Both the position numbers and the translations under genes were made by a program. Below, piece by piece: positions 1 to 9,055 of a DNA stretch of 64,000 nucleotides. Position 1 is the first letter of the stretch. Each line of letters begins with the position of its first letter. Location: positions 1 to 64,000 of the forward strand of contig JAGTRT010000002.1 in NCBI GenBank assembly GCA_018261895.1. The letters run 5' to 3'. The notes under the pieces are model-generated. The model saw nothing but the letters and a program-made list of their open reading frames with translations, searched no databases and had not been told where the DNA came from. The stretch comes from Pseudomonadota bacterium (GTDB lineage: Bacteria; Pseudomonadota; Gammaproteobacteria; Burkholderiales; Rhodocyclaceae).

Positions 1-1
1 C

Positions 2-910
2 CAGCCGCTGCCACTGCGGAATTCGCCGCTCGATTTTCGGGTCACGGCGGGTAGCAGCCTGCGTGCAGCCGTCAGCCAGATGCGCGAGGCCGGCATCGAC
101 GTGGAACCGACACTTCTCGGCATTCTGGCGCGCTTGGCGCGAGCCGATACGGCCATCAAGGCCGGCAGCTATTCGGTCAAGGAAGGCATCACGCCGGCCC
201 AGCTGATTGCCAAACTGCTCAAGGGCAAGGTGACGCAAGGGGAACTGACCCTGGTCGAAGGCTGGAATTTCCGGCAGTGGCGTGCGCGCATGGATGCCCA
301 CCCTGACCTGCTCCATGACACACAGGGCTGGAGTGAAGCGAAGATCAGCGAGCAACTCGGTGTTGCCAGCCTAGAAGGGCGCTTTTTCCCTGACACCTAT
401 CTATTCGACAAGCAATCGAGCGACCTGGAATTGCTGGCGCGGGCCAAACGGGCCATGCAGCGCAAACTGGAGGCCGAATGGGCCCAACGCGCGGACGGGT
501 TGCCCTACAAATCGCCGGAAGACGCATTGGTCATGGCCTCGATCGTCGAAAAGGAAACCGGGAAACAGGCCGACCGGGAACTGGTTGCCGCCGTCTTCGT
601 CAATCGCCTGCGCCGGGGCATGCTGCTGCAGACCGATCCGACGGTCATCTATGGCCTGGGCGAGAGCTTCGATGGCAACCTGAGAAAGCGCGACCTGCAA
701 ACCGACACTCCGTACAATACCTATACGCGGGCCGGCTTGCCGCCGACGCCGATTGCCATGCCGGGCCAGGCGTCCTTGCGCGCAGCGCTCAACCCGGCGC
801 GGACCGACGTGCTGTATTTCGTGGCCCGCGGCGACGGCAGCAGCCAGTTTTCGAGAACGCTCGATGAGCATAACCAAGCAGTCAATCGATATCAGAGAGG
901 TGGAAAGTGA
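2..910 (+). CDS. mltG: endolytic peptidoglycan transglycosylase MltG (5' end cut by window)
   Basis: Inner-membrane lytic transglycosylase that cleaves nascent glycan strands. The frame is open from base 2, so the start and the N-terminal membrane anchor lie outside the window; about 302 codons are visible. The visible part begins in the LysM-like region and runs into the YceG domain, with the family motif ASIVEKET, whose catalytic Glu codon is at 548-550. Later motifs [11 protein letters not shown] and [13 protein letters not shown] are also typical. The TGA overlaps the GTG start of tmk, the usual mltG-tmk-holB order. The call is secure. Confidence 0.95.
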   Translation, partial: QPLPLRNSPLDFRVTAGSSLRAAVSQMREAGIDVEPTLLGILARLARADTAIKAGSYSVKEGITPAQLIAKLLKGKVTQGELTLVEGWNFRQWRARMDAHPDLLHDTQGWSEAKISEQLGVASLEGRFFPDTYLFDKQSSDLELLARAKRAMQRKLEAEWAQRADGLPYKSPEDALVMASIVEKETGKQADRELVAAVFVNRLRRGMLLQTDPTVIYGLGESFDGNLRKRDLQTDTPYNTYTRAGLPPTPIAMPGQASLRAALNPARTDVLYFVARGDGSSQFSRTLDEHNQAVNRYQRGGK

Positions 911-1521
911 AAGGTAAATTCATCACTTTCGAAGGAATAGATGGGGCCGGAAAGAGCAGTCACGTTGAATGGCTGGCGGAAACGCTGCGGGCACAAGGCA
1001 AGGTCGTACAGGTCACGCGCGAACCGGGGGGCACGGAACTCGGTGAAAAACTCCGGGCGCTCTTGCTCAACGAGCCCATGCACCTGGAAACCGAAACCCT
1101 GCTGATGTTCGCTGCCCGTCGCGAACATCTTGCCAAATTGATCGAACCGGCCCTGGCGCGCGGAGAATGGGTCATTTGTGACCGTTTCAGCGACGCCACC
1201 TATGCCTATCAGGGCGGCGGACGGGGGCTGGATCGCGCCAAGTTCCTCGTGCTTGAGCATTGGGTGCATGAACACCTGCAACCGGATCTCACCCTGCTGT
1301 TCGATCTGCCGCTCGACATTGCCCGCGAACGTATCGTCCTGGCCAACCGGGTGCTCGACAAATTCGAGCAGGAACGTGTCGACTTCCATGAGCGCGTTCG
1401 CCAAGCCTACCTGGAAAGGGCGCATCTCAACCCGAGCCGAATGCGCGTCGTGAATGCCGACAACACCATCGAAAATATTCGCAAACAACTTGAACAAATC
1501 GTTTCAACTATTTGTTTATGA
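907..1521 (+). CDS. tmk: thymidylate kinase
   Basis: Phosphorylates dTMP to dTDP in the cytoplasm for DNA synthesis. The 204-residue length fits the family. The P-loop is at residues 8-18 ([11 protein letters not shown]), followed by [11 protein letters not shown] and the DR motif in [17 protein letters not shown]. The GTG start at 907 overlaps the mltG stop (GTGA) and the holB ATG overlaps the tmk stop, so mltG, tmk and holB look translationally coupled in one operon. Confidence 0.97.
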   Translation: MKGKFITFEGIDGAGKSSHVEWLAETLRAQGKVVQVTREPGGTELGEKLRALLLNEPMHLETETLLMFAARREHLAKLIEPALARGEWVICDRFSDATYAYQGGGRGLDRAKFLVLEHWVHEHLQPDLTLLFDLPLDIARERIVLANRVLDKFEQERVDFHERVRQAYLERAHLNPSRMRVVNADNTIENIRKQLEQIVSTICL

Positions 1522-2537
1522 ATGTAATTGAGCTTCATTCCAAGGTCTGGTCCGCGCTTCAGGCGCGGCGGGATCGTTTGCCGCATTCCTTGTTGCTGGT
1601 GGGGCAGAAGGGGCTCGGCAAATATGAACTGGCCCGACAATTCGCGGCAAGCCTGCTTTGCGAAACGCCATCGCTCGAAGGCCATGCCTGTGGCGCGTGT
1701 CTGGCCTGCAACTGGTTCAGCCAGGGCAATCACCCGGATTTTCGCTTGCTCCAGCCCGACGCCTTGGCTGAGGAGGCTGAAGTTGAAGACGGCAAGAAAA
1801 AGCCGAGTCAGCAGATCACCATCGATCAGGTTCGTGGTCTCGACGAGTTCTTCAACATCGGAACACACCGCGGTGGATTGCGCATCATCCTCGTCAATCC
1901 GACCGAGGCGATGAACAGAAGTACCGCGAACTCACTTCTCAAGACACTTGAAGAACCAGCGCCAAGTACATTGTTTTTAATGGTATCAAGTGAGCCGATG
2001 CGTTTGCTGCCGACGATCCGCAGCCGCTGTCAGGTGGTGCCGGTTCCCGTGCCGTCGACCAAGCTTGCCGAGAAGGTGCTGGCTGACGAAGGGGTGAATC
2101 AAGCCGAGCGCTGGTTGGCCATGGCAGGTGGGGCTCCCGGGCTGGCCATCGAACTGGCGGCGTCCGGGCAGGGCGCATGGCTTGAGTTGCTGGCGAATCG
2201 GCTGGCCTCCGGTCGCAAGAGCGATCCGCTGGCCATGGCGGCCGAGTTGGAGAAAGCGGTCAAGGACAGCAAAGGCAAGGTGGCGTTGAAACACGTCGCG
2301 GAAGCGGTGCAGAAATGGCTGGTTGACCTGACCTTGGCAAAAAACGGTCTCTCCGTACGATATTTTCTGCCCCAACAAAGCATTATTCCCGGCTTGGCTG
2401 ATATGATTCCGGCTGCACGCCTGATCCACGCGTATCGGGCCTTGATTACACGTCGCCAGGAGGCCGAGCAACCGCTCAACGCTCGTCTCTTTCTGGAAAG
2501 CCTATTTCTGGATTACAGAGCTCTGTTTGCCAATTGA
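1518..2537 (+). CDS. holB: DNA polymerase III delta-prime subunit
   Basis: Clamp-loader subunit that helps load the beta clamp. The 339-residue protein has a Walker-A-like loop ([11 protein letters not shown]), a four-Cys zinc module (C-x8-C-x2-C-x2-C around HACGACLAC), and the [12 protein letters not shown] and IRSRCQ motifs. ATG 1518 is preferred over the in-frame TTG at 1512 because it forms an ATGA overlap with tmk. Codons around 1920-1990 are much more AT-rich than the rest of the gene. Confidence 0.95.
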   Translation: MNVIELHSKVWSALQARRDRLPHSLLLVGQKGLGKYELARQFAASLLCETPSLEGHACGACLACNWFSQGNHPDFRLLQPDALAEEAEVEDGKKKPSQQITIDQVRGLDEFFNIGTHRGGLRIILVNPTEAMNRSTANSLLKTLEEPAPSTLFLMVSSEPMRLLPTIRSRCQVVPVPVPSTKLAEKVLADEGVNQAERWLAMAGGAPGLAIELAASGQGAWLELLANRLASGRKSDPLAMAAELEKAVKDSKGKVALKHVAEAVQKWLVDLTLAKNGLSVRYFLPQQSIIPGLADMIPAARLIHAYRALITRRQEAEQPLNARLFLESLFLDYRALFAN

Positions 2538-2543
2538 TCAACG

Positions 2544-2906
2544 ATGAGTGAAGCAAAACCAGCTCCGCAGCGCCCCAGCGTTCTTTCGCTCAACATCAAT
2601 TCAAAATCGGCCCTTTACGCCGCATTCATGCCGCATCTGCGTAGCGGCGGCATCTTCATCCCGACGACCCGCAGCTACACGATCGGTGACGAAGTTTTCA
2701 TGTTGTTGTCGCTGATGGACGATCCGGCCAAGCTGCCGATTGCCGGCACGGTCGTCTGGATCACACCGGCCGGCGCGCAGAACGGTCGTGCGCAAGGCAT
2801 TGGCGTGCATTTCAACAATGACGAGAGCGGCCAGGAGGCCCGTCGCAAGATCGAAGGCCTGCTGGGCGGCGTCATGCAGTCCTCGCGCCCGACCCATACG
2901 CTCTGA
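2544..2906 (+). CDS. pilZ: PilZ domain protein (type IV pilus PilZ)
   Basis: Small 120-residue PilZ-fold protein. Position between holB and tatD and the lack of the N-terminal RxxxR c-di-GMP-binding motif match the type IV pilus assembly PilZ, which binds PilB/FimX-type partners rather than c-di-GMP. Visible PilZ features are LRSGGIFIPT, GDEVFMLLSL, VVWITPAGAQ and GIGVHF. It follows holB by 6 bases and is probably in the same transcript. Confidence 0.9.
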   Translation: MSEAKPAPQRPSVLSLNINSKSALYAAFMPHLRSGGIFIPTTRSYTIGDEVFMLLSLMDDPAKLPIAGTVVWITPAGAQNGRAQGIGVHFNNDESGQEARRKIEGLLGGVMQSSRPTHTL

Positions 2907-2915
2907 TTGACCAGC

Positions 2916-3689
2916 ATGCTGGTCGATTCGCACTGTCATCTCGACTTTCCCGATCTGATTGATCGCCTGCCGGCGGTGCTGCAGCGCATGCAGGACAACG
3001 GTGTCGGCGTCGCCGTCAGCATCGGTGTCAATCTCGAGGACTTCCCGAAAATCATCGCGCTCGCCAAAGCGCATGCGCAACTGTATGCCACGGTAGGTGT
3101 TCATCCGGAATACACGGATGTCGAGGAGCCGGACGAAAGCCGATTGCTGGAACTGGCAGCCCATCCGAAGGTGATTGCCATCGGCGAAACGGGCCTGGAC
3201 TACTACTGGCAGAAGGACAAGCCGGAATGGCAACGCGAGCGCTTCCGGACGCACATTCGGGCGGCCAAACAGTGCGGCAAGCCACTCGTGGTTCACACCC
3301 GGGATTCGGCGCTCGATACGCTGCGTATTCTCAAGGAAGAGGGCGCCGACACCGTTGGCGGCGTGATGCATTGCTTTACGGAGAGCTGGGATATCGCCCG
3401 CATGGCACTCGACCTGGGTTTCTACCTGTCGTTCTCCGGGATCGTAACCTTCAAGAATGCGGCCATTGTCAAAGAAGTGGCGCAAAAATGCCCGCTGGAT
3501 CGTGTGCTGGTCGAAACCGATTCACCTTATCTGGCGCCCGTTCCGTATCGCGGCAAGCCGAACGAACCCGCTTATGTGCGCTATGTTGCCGAAGAAATTG
3601 CCAAGTTGCGCTCGCTGACGGTCGAGGAAGTTTGCCAGGCAACCACGGACAACTTCTTTTCGCTGTTCAAACACGCCAAACAAATATGA
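2916..3689 (+). CDS. tatD: TatD family metal-dependent DNase
   Basis: TIM-barrel metal-dependent hydrolase (3'-5' exonuclease family), 257 residues from ATG 2916; an in-frame TTG at 2907 is a weaker alternative. Metal-site motifs are DSHCHLDF, GETGLDYYW, VHTRD, HCFTES and ETDSPYLAPVPYRG. It lies 9 bases after pilZ, and its stop overlaps the start of the ankyrin gene (ATGA). Confidence 0.95.
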   Translation: MLVDSHCHLDFPDLIDRLPAVLQRMQDNGVGVAVSIGVNLEDFPKIIALAKAHAQLYATVGVHPEYTDVEEPDESRLLELAAHPKVIAIGETGLDYYWQKDKPEWQRERFRTHIRAAKQCGKPLVVHTRDSALDTLRILKEEGADTVGGVMHCFTESWDIARMALDLGFYLSFSGIVTFKNAAIVKEVAQKCPLDRVLVETDSPYLAPVPYRGKPNEPAYVRYVAEEIAKLRSLTVEEVCQATTDNFFSLFKHAKQI

Positions 3690-3719
3690 AAATTAGCCAA
3701 AAATTCCGGTTGACCGTCA
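3686..3719 (+). repeat. dispersed ~38-bp repeat, copy 1
   Basis: Forward-orientation copy with a degenerate core (AATTAGCCAAAAATT) and a perfect CCGGTTGACCGTC arm. It covers the overlap of the tatD stop with the ankyrin-gene start and is read as the peptide MKISQKFRLTV. Confidence 0.75.
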
Positions 3720-4354
3720 CAATCCTCCTCGGACTGCCGGCGATTGCCCTTGCGGCCACGTACGACGACCTGATTTCCTCGGCCAAGATGGGCGATGTCC
3801 AGGAGTTGAGCAAACTCGCCGCCAAGGGGGCTTCGCTCGACACGACCGATATCGCCGGCAACACGCTGTTGATGCTCGCGGCGCGGGATGGTCATACGGA
3901 AACGGTCGATTTCCTGATCAAGAATCACGCAAAACTGAATGCACGAAATGCGGCGGGCGATACCGCCTTACGCCTGGCGGCGTTTCGTGGTCATCAGAAA
4001 ATTGTCGGGCTGCTGCTGGCCGGCGGCGCAGCGGTCAATACGCAGGGCTGGACGCCACTTGCCTACGCGGCATTCAGCGGGCATCTCGACATCGCGAGGC
4101 AACTGATCAAAGCCGGTGCTGATCTCAACCTGGCTTCGGAGAATGGCACGACACCCTTGATTGCCGCATCGCGTGGCGGTCACATCGACATCGTCCAACT
4201 ATTGATCGACAACAAGGCTGATCTCGGGCGGACGGTCGACAGCGGCGAAACCGCCTTGGATATTGCCCTGCGCTTCAACAATACCGACATCGCCGATTTG
4301 ATCCGGAATGCCGGGGGCAAATCGGGGAAAACCGTCAGTATTGAAATTCGCTAG
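3686..4354 (+). CDS. exported ankyrin-repeat protein
   Basis: 222 residues. An N-terminal signal peptide of about 24 residues (charged start, LLGLPAIALA core) is followed by five or six ankyrin repeats (for example NTLLMLAARDGHTETVDFL and TPLIAASRGGHIDIVQLLI), so a periplasmic protein-binding role is likely; the partner is unknown. ATG 3686 overlaps the tatD stop. The first 11 codons are themselves a copy of the dispersed repeat, so the repeat supplies both the start codon and the basic N-region of the signal peptide. Confidence 0.88.
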   Translation: MKISQKFRLTVTILLGLPAIALAATYDDLISSAKMGDVQELSKLAAKGASLDTTDIAGNTLLMLAARDGHTETVDFLIKNHAKLNARNAAGDTALRLAAFRGHQKIVGLLLAGGAAVNTQGWTPLAYAAFSGHLDIARQLIKAGADLNLASENGTTPLIAASRGGHIDIVQLLIDNKADLGRTVDSGETALDIALRFNNTDIADLIRNAGGKSGKTVSIEIR

Positions 4355-4369
4355 GGCGCTTCGCTCGGC

Positions 4370-4642
4370 CTAATCTGCCGGCCGATTCCCGGCTTCTCTG
4401 ATAAGAGTTGCCAGGGTTGAAACGGAACGCAGATGCTCCCGCGTTTTCTCGTCGTTGGCTTCAAGCACGATGCCATAGGTCTTCTTCAGGCCCAGGACGA
4501 GTTCAAGCGCATCGATTGAGTCGAGCCCCAGGCCATCTTCGGAAAAGAGCAGGGTGTCATCGCCGATATCGCTGGCAGACATGTCCTCGAGGTTCATCGT
4601 TTCGATGATGAAGGCCTTCAATTCAAGATTCAGGTCACTCAT
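4370..4642 (-). CDS. stand-alone acyl carrier protein
   Basis: 90-residue acidic carrier protein with the phosphopantetheine attachment Ser in LGLDSIDALEL (about residues 39-49). It lies only 2 bases downstream of the lipoprotein hydrolase gene and away from any fatty-acid genes, so it is probably not the housekeeping AcpP but a specialised carrier co-expressed with the hydrolase. It converges on the ankyrin gene. The substrate is unknown. Confidence 0.88.
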   Translation of the reverse strand: MSDLNLELKAFIIETMNLEDMSASDIGDDTLLFSEDGLGLDSIDALELVLGLKKTYGIVLEANDEKTREHLRSVSTLATLIREAGNRPAD

Positions 4643-4644
4643 TT

Positions 4645-6408
4645 CTAGTTCAGTTTTTTGCGAAGTTGAAGGCCGGAGAAGTCGAGGGTGGCACCATCGC
4701 CAGCTTCGATAAGACGAAGGGTGTCGCCGCGACCGGTGCCCAGTCCTGCGGTAACCACTTCGTTTTCCGAAACGGCGTGGAAGGCAATTCTCAGTATGAG
4801 ATCCGGCACTTCGGGAAAATGCGCCTCGCCGACCAGGAGTCCGTTATCTTCCCGCAGCATCAGCACGTCCGGGCTCGGGCCGTCGATCTTCCCGACAATT
4901 TCGTAATGGCCAAGGTTTTTCCAGAAGCGCTCGGGAATCGTGGTTGGCTTGAGTTTTTCGCCAAAGATCAGTGATTCCGAACCAATGCGGCCAACAATGA
5001 TCTGGCGACCATCGACGTTCGCCATGGACAGGTGAATATCCTCGAACGCACCAACGCGAACCGCCATCATGCCAAAAAGGCGATATTTGATGGTCAGCAA
5101 GCCATCTTCGTGAGGCACCAACCGGAACTGGTGACCCGCTGCTTCAACGTCGATCTCTCCATCCTTGGTGCTGATCCTGGCCAGGCCGACCATGGTGTCG
5201 AAATTGCCATCGAACTGGCGCAACTCTTCGGGCGTGGGGGCGCGTTCAGCGGAGCGAACAACGGGAGCGGTGTCCTGCCGAATGCCGGTCTTTGCTTCCA
5301 GTGCCAGCTTCAGGGCCTCTGCGGCAATTTTCGATACCGCAACGTGGGAAGACGATGAGTTGGACAGCACCACGACGCCCAGTTTGTGTTCCGGCAGGAT
5401 GGCCATCATGCTGTGGGAGTCCGGCAGCGAACCGCCGTGGCTGGCCACGGTTCCGCCGCCGGGTACATCGATGCCGCTCATCATCCAGCCCAGGCCGACG
5501 TATTGGCCGAAGGTCATCGGGAATTGTTTGTTCTGGACGCGAACCATCTCGTGCGTCGAGGATGGCTGGAGGATTTGATTGTTGGCCGCCTTACCGTCGG
5601 CAAATTGCATCTTGATGAACTGGCTCAAATCAACCACGTTGCTGAGCAGGTTGGCCGCCGGCATGTCACGCAAAGAAAATACTTCGATTTCCTTGTTTCG
5701 ATCATAGGCCTTGGCAATCGGACGTGGCGTGAAGCTGCTCTGCGTCATGCCCAATGGCTGGAAGAAGCGTCGATCCATGTAGGCATCGAAAGGTTCGCCA
5801 CTGACCTTTTGAATCGCCGCGCCAAGCAGGGCCATGCCGAGGTTGGAATAGGAAAAGACGTAGTTGGGGGGAAATGCCTGATACTCGTCACGGATATTGC
5901 TCACCACCGACTCGAAGCGATCAGGTTCGCGAACGAACAGGCCGCGCAGGAAATTGGATGGCAGGCCCGAGTGGTGGCACATGATGTTGCGCGGCGTCAC
6001 CGGGTCGGCATTCGGGAAGCGACTTCGGATCGAGAACTCCGGCAGGGCTTTTGCCAGGGGGGCGTCGATGTCCAGTTTTCCCTGTTCTGCCAATTGCATT
6101 GCGGCTGCAGCCGTAAACACCTTGGCGATGGAGCCGGCGCGGTAAACCGTTTCCGGCGCAGCCTTGATTCCCTTTTCCAGGTCGGCATAGCCGAAACCCT
6201 GCTGCCAGACAACTTGTTGATCGTCGATCAACGCGATGCTGATGCCCGTGATTTCGTTTTGCGCCATCTCCCGATCGATGAGCCAGGAAAGGTAGTTCCG
6301 GGTGTGGCTATAGTCGCCGCGCAGCTTGTTTGGCGACACGGGAGGCGGCGTCGCACAACCGGCCAGTAAAGCAAGGGCAACGAGTAACGATGCAAGACGG
6401 TTGAACAT
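4645..6408 (-). CDS. lipoprotein serine hydrolase, beta-lactamase/class C PBP family
   Basis: 587 residues. It has a lipoprotein signal with lipobox LLAGC (Cys18), then a beta-lactamase-type domain with the Ser-x-x-Lys motif in AGSIAKVF, Tyr-x-Asn in FSYSNLG and His-Gly-Gly in SHGGSLP. A C-terminal region of about 200 residues forms an extra beta-rich domain. Likely a D-alanyl-peptidase or esterase on the periplasmic face. It is followed after 2 bases by an acyl carrier protein gene, an uncommon pairing. The true substrate cannot be told from sequence. Confidence 0.85.
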   Translation of the reverse strand: MFNRLASLLVALALLAGCATPPPVSPNKLRGDYSHTRNYLSWLIDREMAQNEITGISIALIDDQQVVWQQGFGYADLEKGIKAAPETVYRAGSIAKVFTAAAAMQLAEQGKLDIDAPLAKALPEFSIRSRFPNADPVTPRNIMCHHSGLPSNFLRGLFVREPDRFESVVSNIRDEYQAFPPNYVFSYSNLGMALLGAAIQKVSGEPFDAYMDRRFFQPLGMTQSSFTPRPIAKAYDRNKEIEVFSLRDMPAANLLSNVVDLSQFIKMQFADGKAANNQILQPSSTHEMVRVQNKQFPMTFGQYVGLGWMMSGIDVPGGGTVASHGGSLPDSHSMMAILPEHKLGVVVLSNSSSSHVAVSKIAAEALKLALEAKTGIRQDTAPVVRSAERAPTPEELRQFDGNFDTMVGLARISTKDGEIDVEAAGHQFRLVPHEDGLLTIKYRLFGMMAVRVGAFEDIHLSMANVDGRQIIVGRIGSESLIFGEKLKPTTIPERFWKNLGHYEIVGKIDGPSPDVLMLREDNGLLVGEAHFPEVPDLILRIAFHAVSENEVVTAGLGTGRGDTLRLIEAGDGATLDFSGLQLRKKLN

Positions 6409-6474
6409 GAAGTAGGGCTGATTTCGACGCTAACCGTTCATTATAAACTGTTAAATGGGGCGTTTTGGCGGAAA

Positions 6475-6499
6475 ATAGCTGATAAATTCAGTCGAGTAT
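6475..6499. promoter_or_regulatory. predicted IscR type-1 box upstream of cysE
   Basis: 25 bases that match the Escherichia coli type-1 IscR consensus at 23 of 25 positions by my count. Left half ATAGCTGATAAATT and right half CAGTCGAGTAT give the expected dyad. It lies 38 bases before the cysE start, so [2Fe-2S]-IscR could repress cysE as well as the isc genes. Confidence 0.65.
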
Positions 6500-6522
6500 T
6501 CTAGAATTACAGCCCATTCAAC

Positions 6523-6528
6523 AGGAGG
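6523..6528 (+). promoter_or_regulatory. ribosome binding site of cysE
   Basis: Perfect AGGAGG 9 bases before ATG 6538; it fixes the cysE start. Confidence 0.8.
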
Positions 6529-6537
6529 CTCGGTTTC

Positions 6538-7293
6538 ATGTTCCGGTATCTGCGTGAGGATATTCGTGCGGTCTTTGACCGCGATCCCGCCGCTCGCTCG
6601 TTCTGGGAGGTACTGACCTGCTATCCGGGAATCCATGCGCTGATCATGCACCGCCTTGCACATTGGCTGTGGGGGCATCGCCTGCGCTGGATGGGGCGTT
6701 TCACGGCGCATCTGTCGCGGATGCTGACCGGCATTGAAATTCATCCGGGTGCCACCATCGGCCGTCGGTTTTTCATTGATCACGGCATGGGTGTTGTCAT
6801 TGGCGAAACCGCTGTGATCGCCGATGACGTGACGCTCTATCATGGCGTGACGCTGGGGGGTACCTCCTGGAACAAGGGGAAGCGTCATCCGACGCTGGAG
6901 GATGGCGTGGTGATCGGCGCCGGCGCGAAAGTCCTGGGGCCGATCACGATCGGCGCGGGGGCAAAAGTCGGTTCCAATGCGGTCGTGACCAAGGCGGTGC
7001 CGCCCGGAGCGACGGCAGTGGGTAATCCGGCGCGAATTCTCGATAAAGACGAGCAGACGCGCCAGCGTGAAGCACAGGCTGAAAAGTTGGGATTTTCGGC
7101 CTATGCCGTCGGTCGCGATCAGGATGATCCGCTGGCCAAGGCTATCCACGCGTTGCTCGACCATGCGGCCGAAACGGATCGGCGCCTGGCTTCGCTCGTC
7201 AAGGAGCTTGGTGCACAAGGGGTCAAGTGCGATCAGGAGGTTGATCAGGCCGATGTATTCGATCCGAAATACCTGAGCAAAATAGTTGACTAA
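6538..7293 (+). CDS. cysE: serine O-acetyltransferase
   Basis: Makes O-acetylserine from serine and acetyl-CoA, the committing step of cysteine synthesis. 251 residues: N-terminal helical part, then left-handed beta-helix hexapeptide repeats ([40 protein letters not shown]) with the catalytic His and Asp environment. It resembles the short EpsC-type enzymes. The stop codon lies inside the first IscR box of iscR, and a further IscR-like box lies upstream, tying cysteine supply to Fe-S assembly. Confidence 0.94.
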   Translation: MFRYLREDIRAVFDRDPAARSFWEVLTCYPGIHALIMHRLAHWLWGHRLRWMGRFTAHLSRMLTGIEIHPGATIGRRFFIDHGMGVVIGETAVIADDVTLYHGVTLGGTSWNKGKRHPTLEDGVVIGAGAKVLGPITIGAGAKVGSNAVVTKAVPPGATAVGNPARILDKDEQTRQREAQAEKLGFSAYAVGRDQDDPLAKAIHALLDHAAETDRRLASLVKELGAQGVKCDQEVDQADVFDPKYLSKIVD

Positions 7294-7306
7294 TTTTGTC
7301 TGGCTT
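7282..7306. promoter_or_regulatory. predicted IscR type-1 box 1 of the isc promoter
   Basis: ATAGTTGACTAATTT left half is perfect and TGTC-xGG in the right half is partly conserved (21 of 25 positions against the E. coli consensus). It overlaps the end of cysE. Confidence 0.65.
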
Positions 7307-7310
7307 CTGT

Positions 7311-7335
7311 ATAGTTGACCATAACGCTAGGCTAT
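7311..7335. promoter_or_regulatory. predicted IscR type-1 box 2 of the isc promoter
   Basis: ATAGTTGACCATAAC with AGGCTAT at the right end (21 of 25 positions). It is centred 29 bases from box 1 and 16 bases before the iscR start. Tandem boxes fit autorepression by IscR. Confidence 0.65.
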
Positions 7336-7350
7336 TAACAGGGGCTCGGA

Positions 7351-7854
7351 ATGCGCTTGACCACCAAAGGACGTTTTGCCGTTACTGCAATGATGGATCT
7401 CGCCATGCGTGGCGAAGACGGTCCGGTTGCACTGGCCAGTATCAGCGAGCGGCAGCAGATTTCGCTGTCCTACCTCGAGCAATTGTTCGGGAAGCTTCGT
7501 CGGCACAAGCTCGTTGATAGCGTGCGTGGGCCGGGTGGCGGTTACTGCATAGCGCGTCCATTCAGCCAGGTTGCGGTCGCCGATATCATCCGCGCGGTTG
7601 ATGAGCAGCTCGATGCGACGCAATGTGGCGGACGAGAGAATTGTCACGACGAACATCGCTGCATGACCCATGATTTGTGGACGACCTTGAACACCAAGAT
7701 GTTCGACTATCTGGCCTCGGTGACCTTGGCTGACCTGGTTGATCGTGAACGGTCCAAGCGAGGTTCTTCAGCCGTGGTCCTGGAAGACAGGCGCCATGTC
7801 GATTCCAAGGGCAGGGGGCTGCCGGCAAGTGGCAAGGTTCCTGTCGCGGCTTGA
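7351..7854 (+). CDS. iscR: Fe-S cluster regulator IscR
   Basis: Rrf2-family repressor that senses Fe-S status through a [2Fe-2S] cluster. 167 residues: winged helix (MRLTTKGRFAVTAMMDLA, PGGGYCIAR) and three ligand cysteines spaced C-x5-C-x5-C in CGGRENCHDEHRC, followed by the His ligand in MTHDLW. It heads the isc genes and has two IscR-like boxes in its own promoter. The C-terminal tail is longer than the core fold and looks disordered. Confidence 0.96.
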   Translation: MRLTTKGRFAVTAMMDLAMRGEDGPVALASISERQQISLSYLEQLFGKLRRHKLVDSVRGPGGGYCIARPFSQVAVADIIRAVDEQLDATQCGGRENCHDEHRCMTHDLWTTLNTKMFDYLASVTLADLVDRERSKRGSSAVVLEDRRHVDSKGRGLPASGKVPVAA

Positions 7855-7862
7855 TTCTGTCC

Positions 7863-9017
7863 ATGTCATTGCCTGTTTATTTCGACCATAACGCCACGAC
7901 TCGGCTTGGTTCCGGGGTGATGGCGGCCATGCTTCCCTGGCTTGAGAGTCAGTATGGAAACGCATCGAGTCGCCACGAATATGGTCGGCGTGCGCGTCAG
8001 GCGATTGATGAGGCGCGGCAGCGGGTGGCCGCAGCCGTCAATGCACATCCGACTGAGGTGATTTTTACCAGCGGCGGAAGCGAGAGCAACAATCTGTTTC
8101 TCAAGGGAGCCGCCGCGTGTCTAAAGCCCGGATTGATGGCCGTCAGCGCCATTGAACATCCCTGCGTGCTGAAGCCTGTTGAACAATTGAGGCGTTCTGG
8201 CTGGGATGCGCGCTACCTGCCGGTTGATGGTGCCGGACGCGTAAAGACCGATGATTACGCGGGAGTTTTGCTCGATCGGCCAAAGTTGCTTTCCGTCATG
8301 CTGGCCAACAACGAGACGGGTGTTGTGCAGGACGTGGCGGCGTTGGCGAATGCGGCCATGGTGACTGGCGCATGGTTTCATAGCGATGGGGTGCAGGCGC
8401 TGGGCAAGCTGGATATCGATTTTCGTGCGCTGAATGGCACCGGGGTTCATGCCTTGACGCTTTCGGGGCATAAGGCGGGTGGCCCGAAGGGGGCGGCAGC
8501 GCTGGTTATCGACAAACGGATTGAGCTGCAACCCTTGATTTCTGGTGGCGGGCACGAGCGTGGCTTGCGCTCGGGTACCGAAAATGTCCCGGCAATTGTC
8601 GGATTTGGCGTGGCGGCGGAACTTGCCGCTCAGCGCATTGCCGAACATTCAAGCAGGATGCGCAAGTTGCAGGCGAAGTTTGAATCGGGATTGTCTGCCC
8701 TGGGGGCACGGATTTTTGCCGGTGATGCCCCGCGTCTCGCCAACACCACTTTTTTCGCGTTCGCGGGTATCGATGGCGAAACGCTCGTCGGCAAACTGGA
8801 TCGGGAAGGATTTGCGGTGGCCAGCGGGGCAGCTTGCTCCAGTGCCAATCCTGAATCGTCACACGTCTTGCGTGCCATGGGGGTTGCCCCCGAGATTGCA
8901 CGCGGCGCGGTGAGAGTGAGCCTCGGCGACGGCAATACGGACGCCGAGATCGAACAATTTATCAATGCCTTGCAGGTAACAGTCGGACGCTTGCAGGGAC
9001 TGACAGCCGTCAGTTGA
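7863..9017 (+). CDS. second cysteine desulfurase, NifS/IscS-like
   Basis: PLP enzyme that takes sulfur from cysteine. About 384 residues from ATG 7863; the TTG at 7851 is in frame but would overlap iscR. It has the PLP Lys in LSGHKAGGPKG and the persulfide Cys in GAACSSANPESSH, so it looks active. It diverges clearly from the true IscS immediately downstream, for example HNATTRLGSGV against [11 protein letters not shown]. It may feed a different acceptor or be a paralogue kept with the operon; IscS is taken as the main sulfur donor because of its close match and place next to iscU. Confidence 0.9.
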   Translation: MSLPVYFDHNATTRLGSGVMAAMLPWLESQYGNASSRHEYGRRARQAIDEARQRVAAAVNAHPTEVIFTSGGSESNNLFLKGAAACLKPGLMAVSAIEHPCVLKPVEQLRRSGWDARYLPVDGAGRVKTDDYAGVLLDRPKLLSVMLANNETGVVQDVAALANAAMVTGAWFHSDGVQALGKLDIDFRALNGTGVHALTLSGHKAGGPKGAAALVIDKRIELQPLISGGGHERGLRSGTENVPAIVGFGVAAELAAQRIAEHSSRMRKLQAKFESGLSALGARIFAGDAPRLANTTFFAFAGIDGETLVGKLDREGFAVASGAACSSANPESSHVLRAMGVAPEIARGAVRVSLGDGNTDAEIEQFINALQVTVGRLQGLTAVS

Positions 9018-9055
9018 AACCGGCTGCCTGAATATTCCGACTTAGCGAGAGCAAA

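Noticed and set aside
6462-6474. TTTTGGCGGAAAA as another copy of the dispersed repeat
   Set aside because: Only resembles the core; the CGGTTGACCG arm and the flanks are missing.
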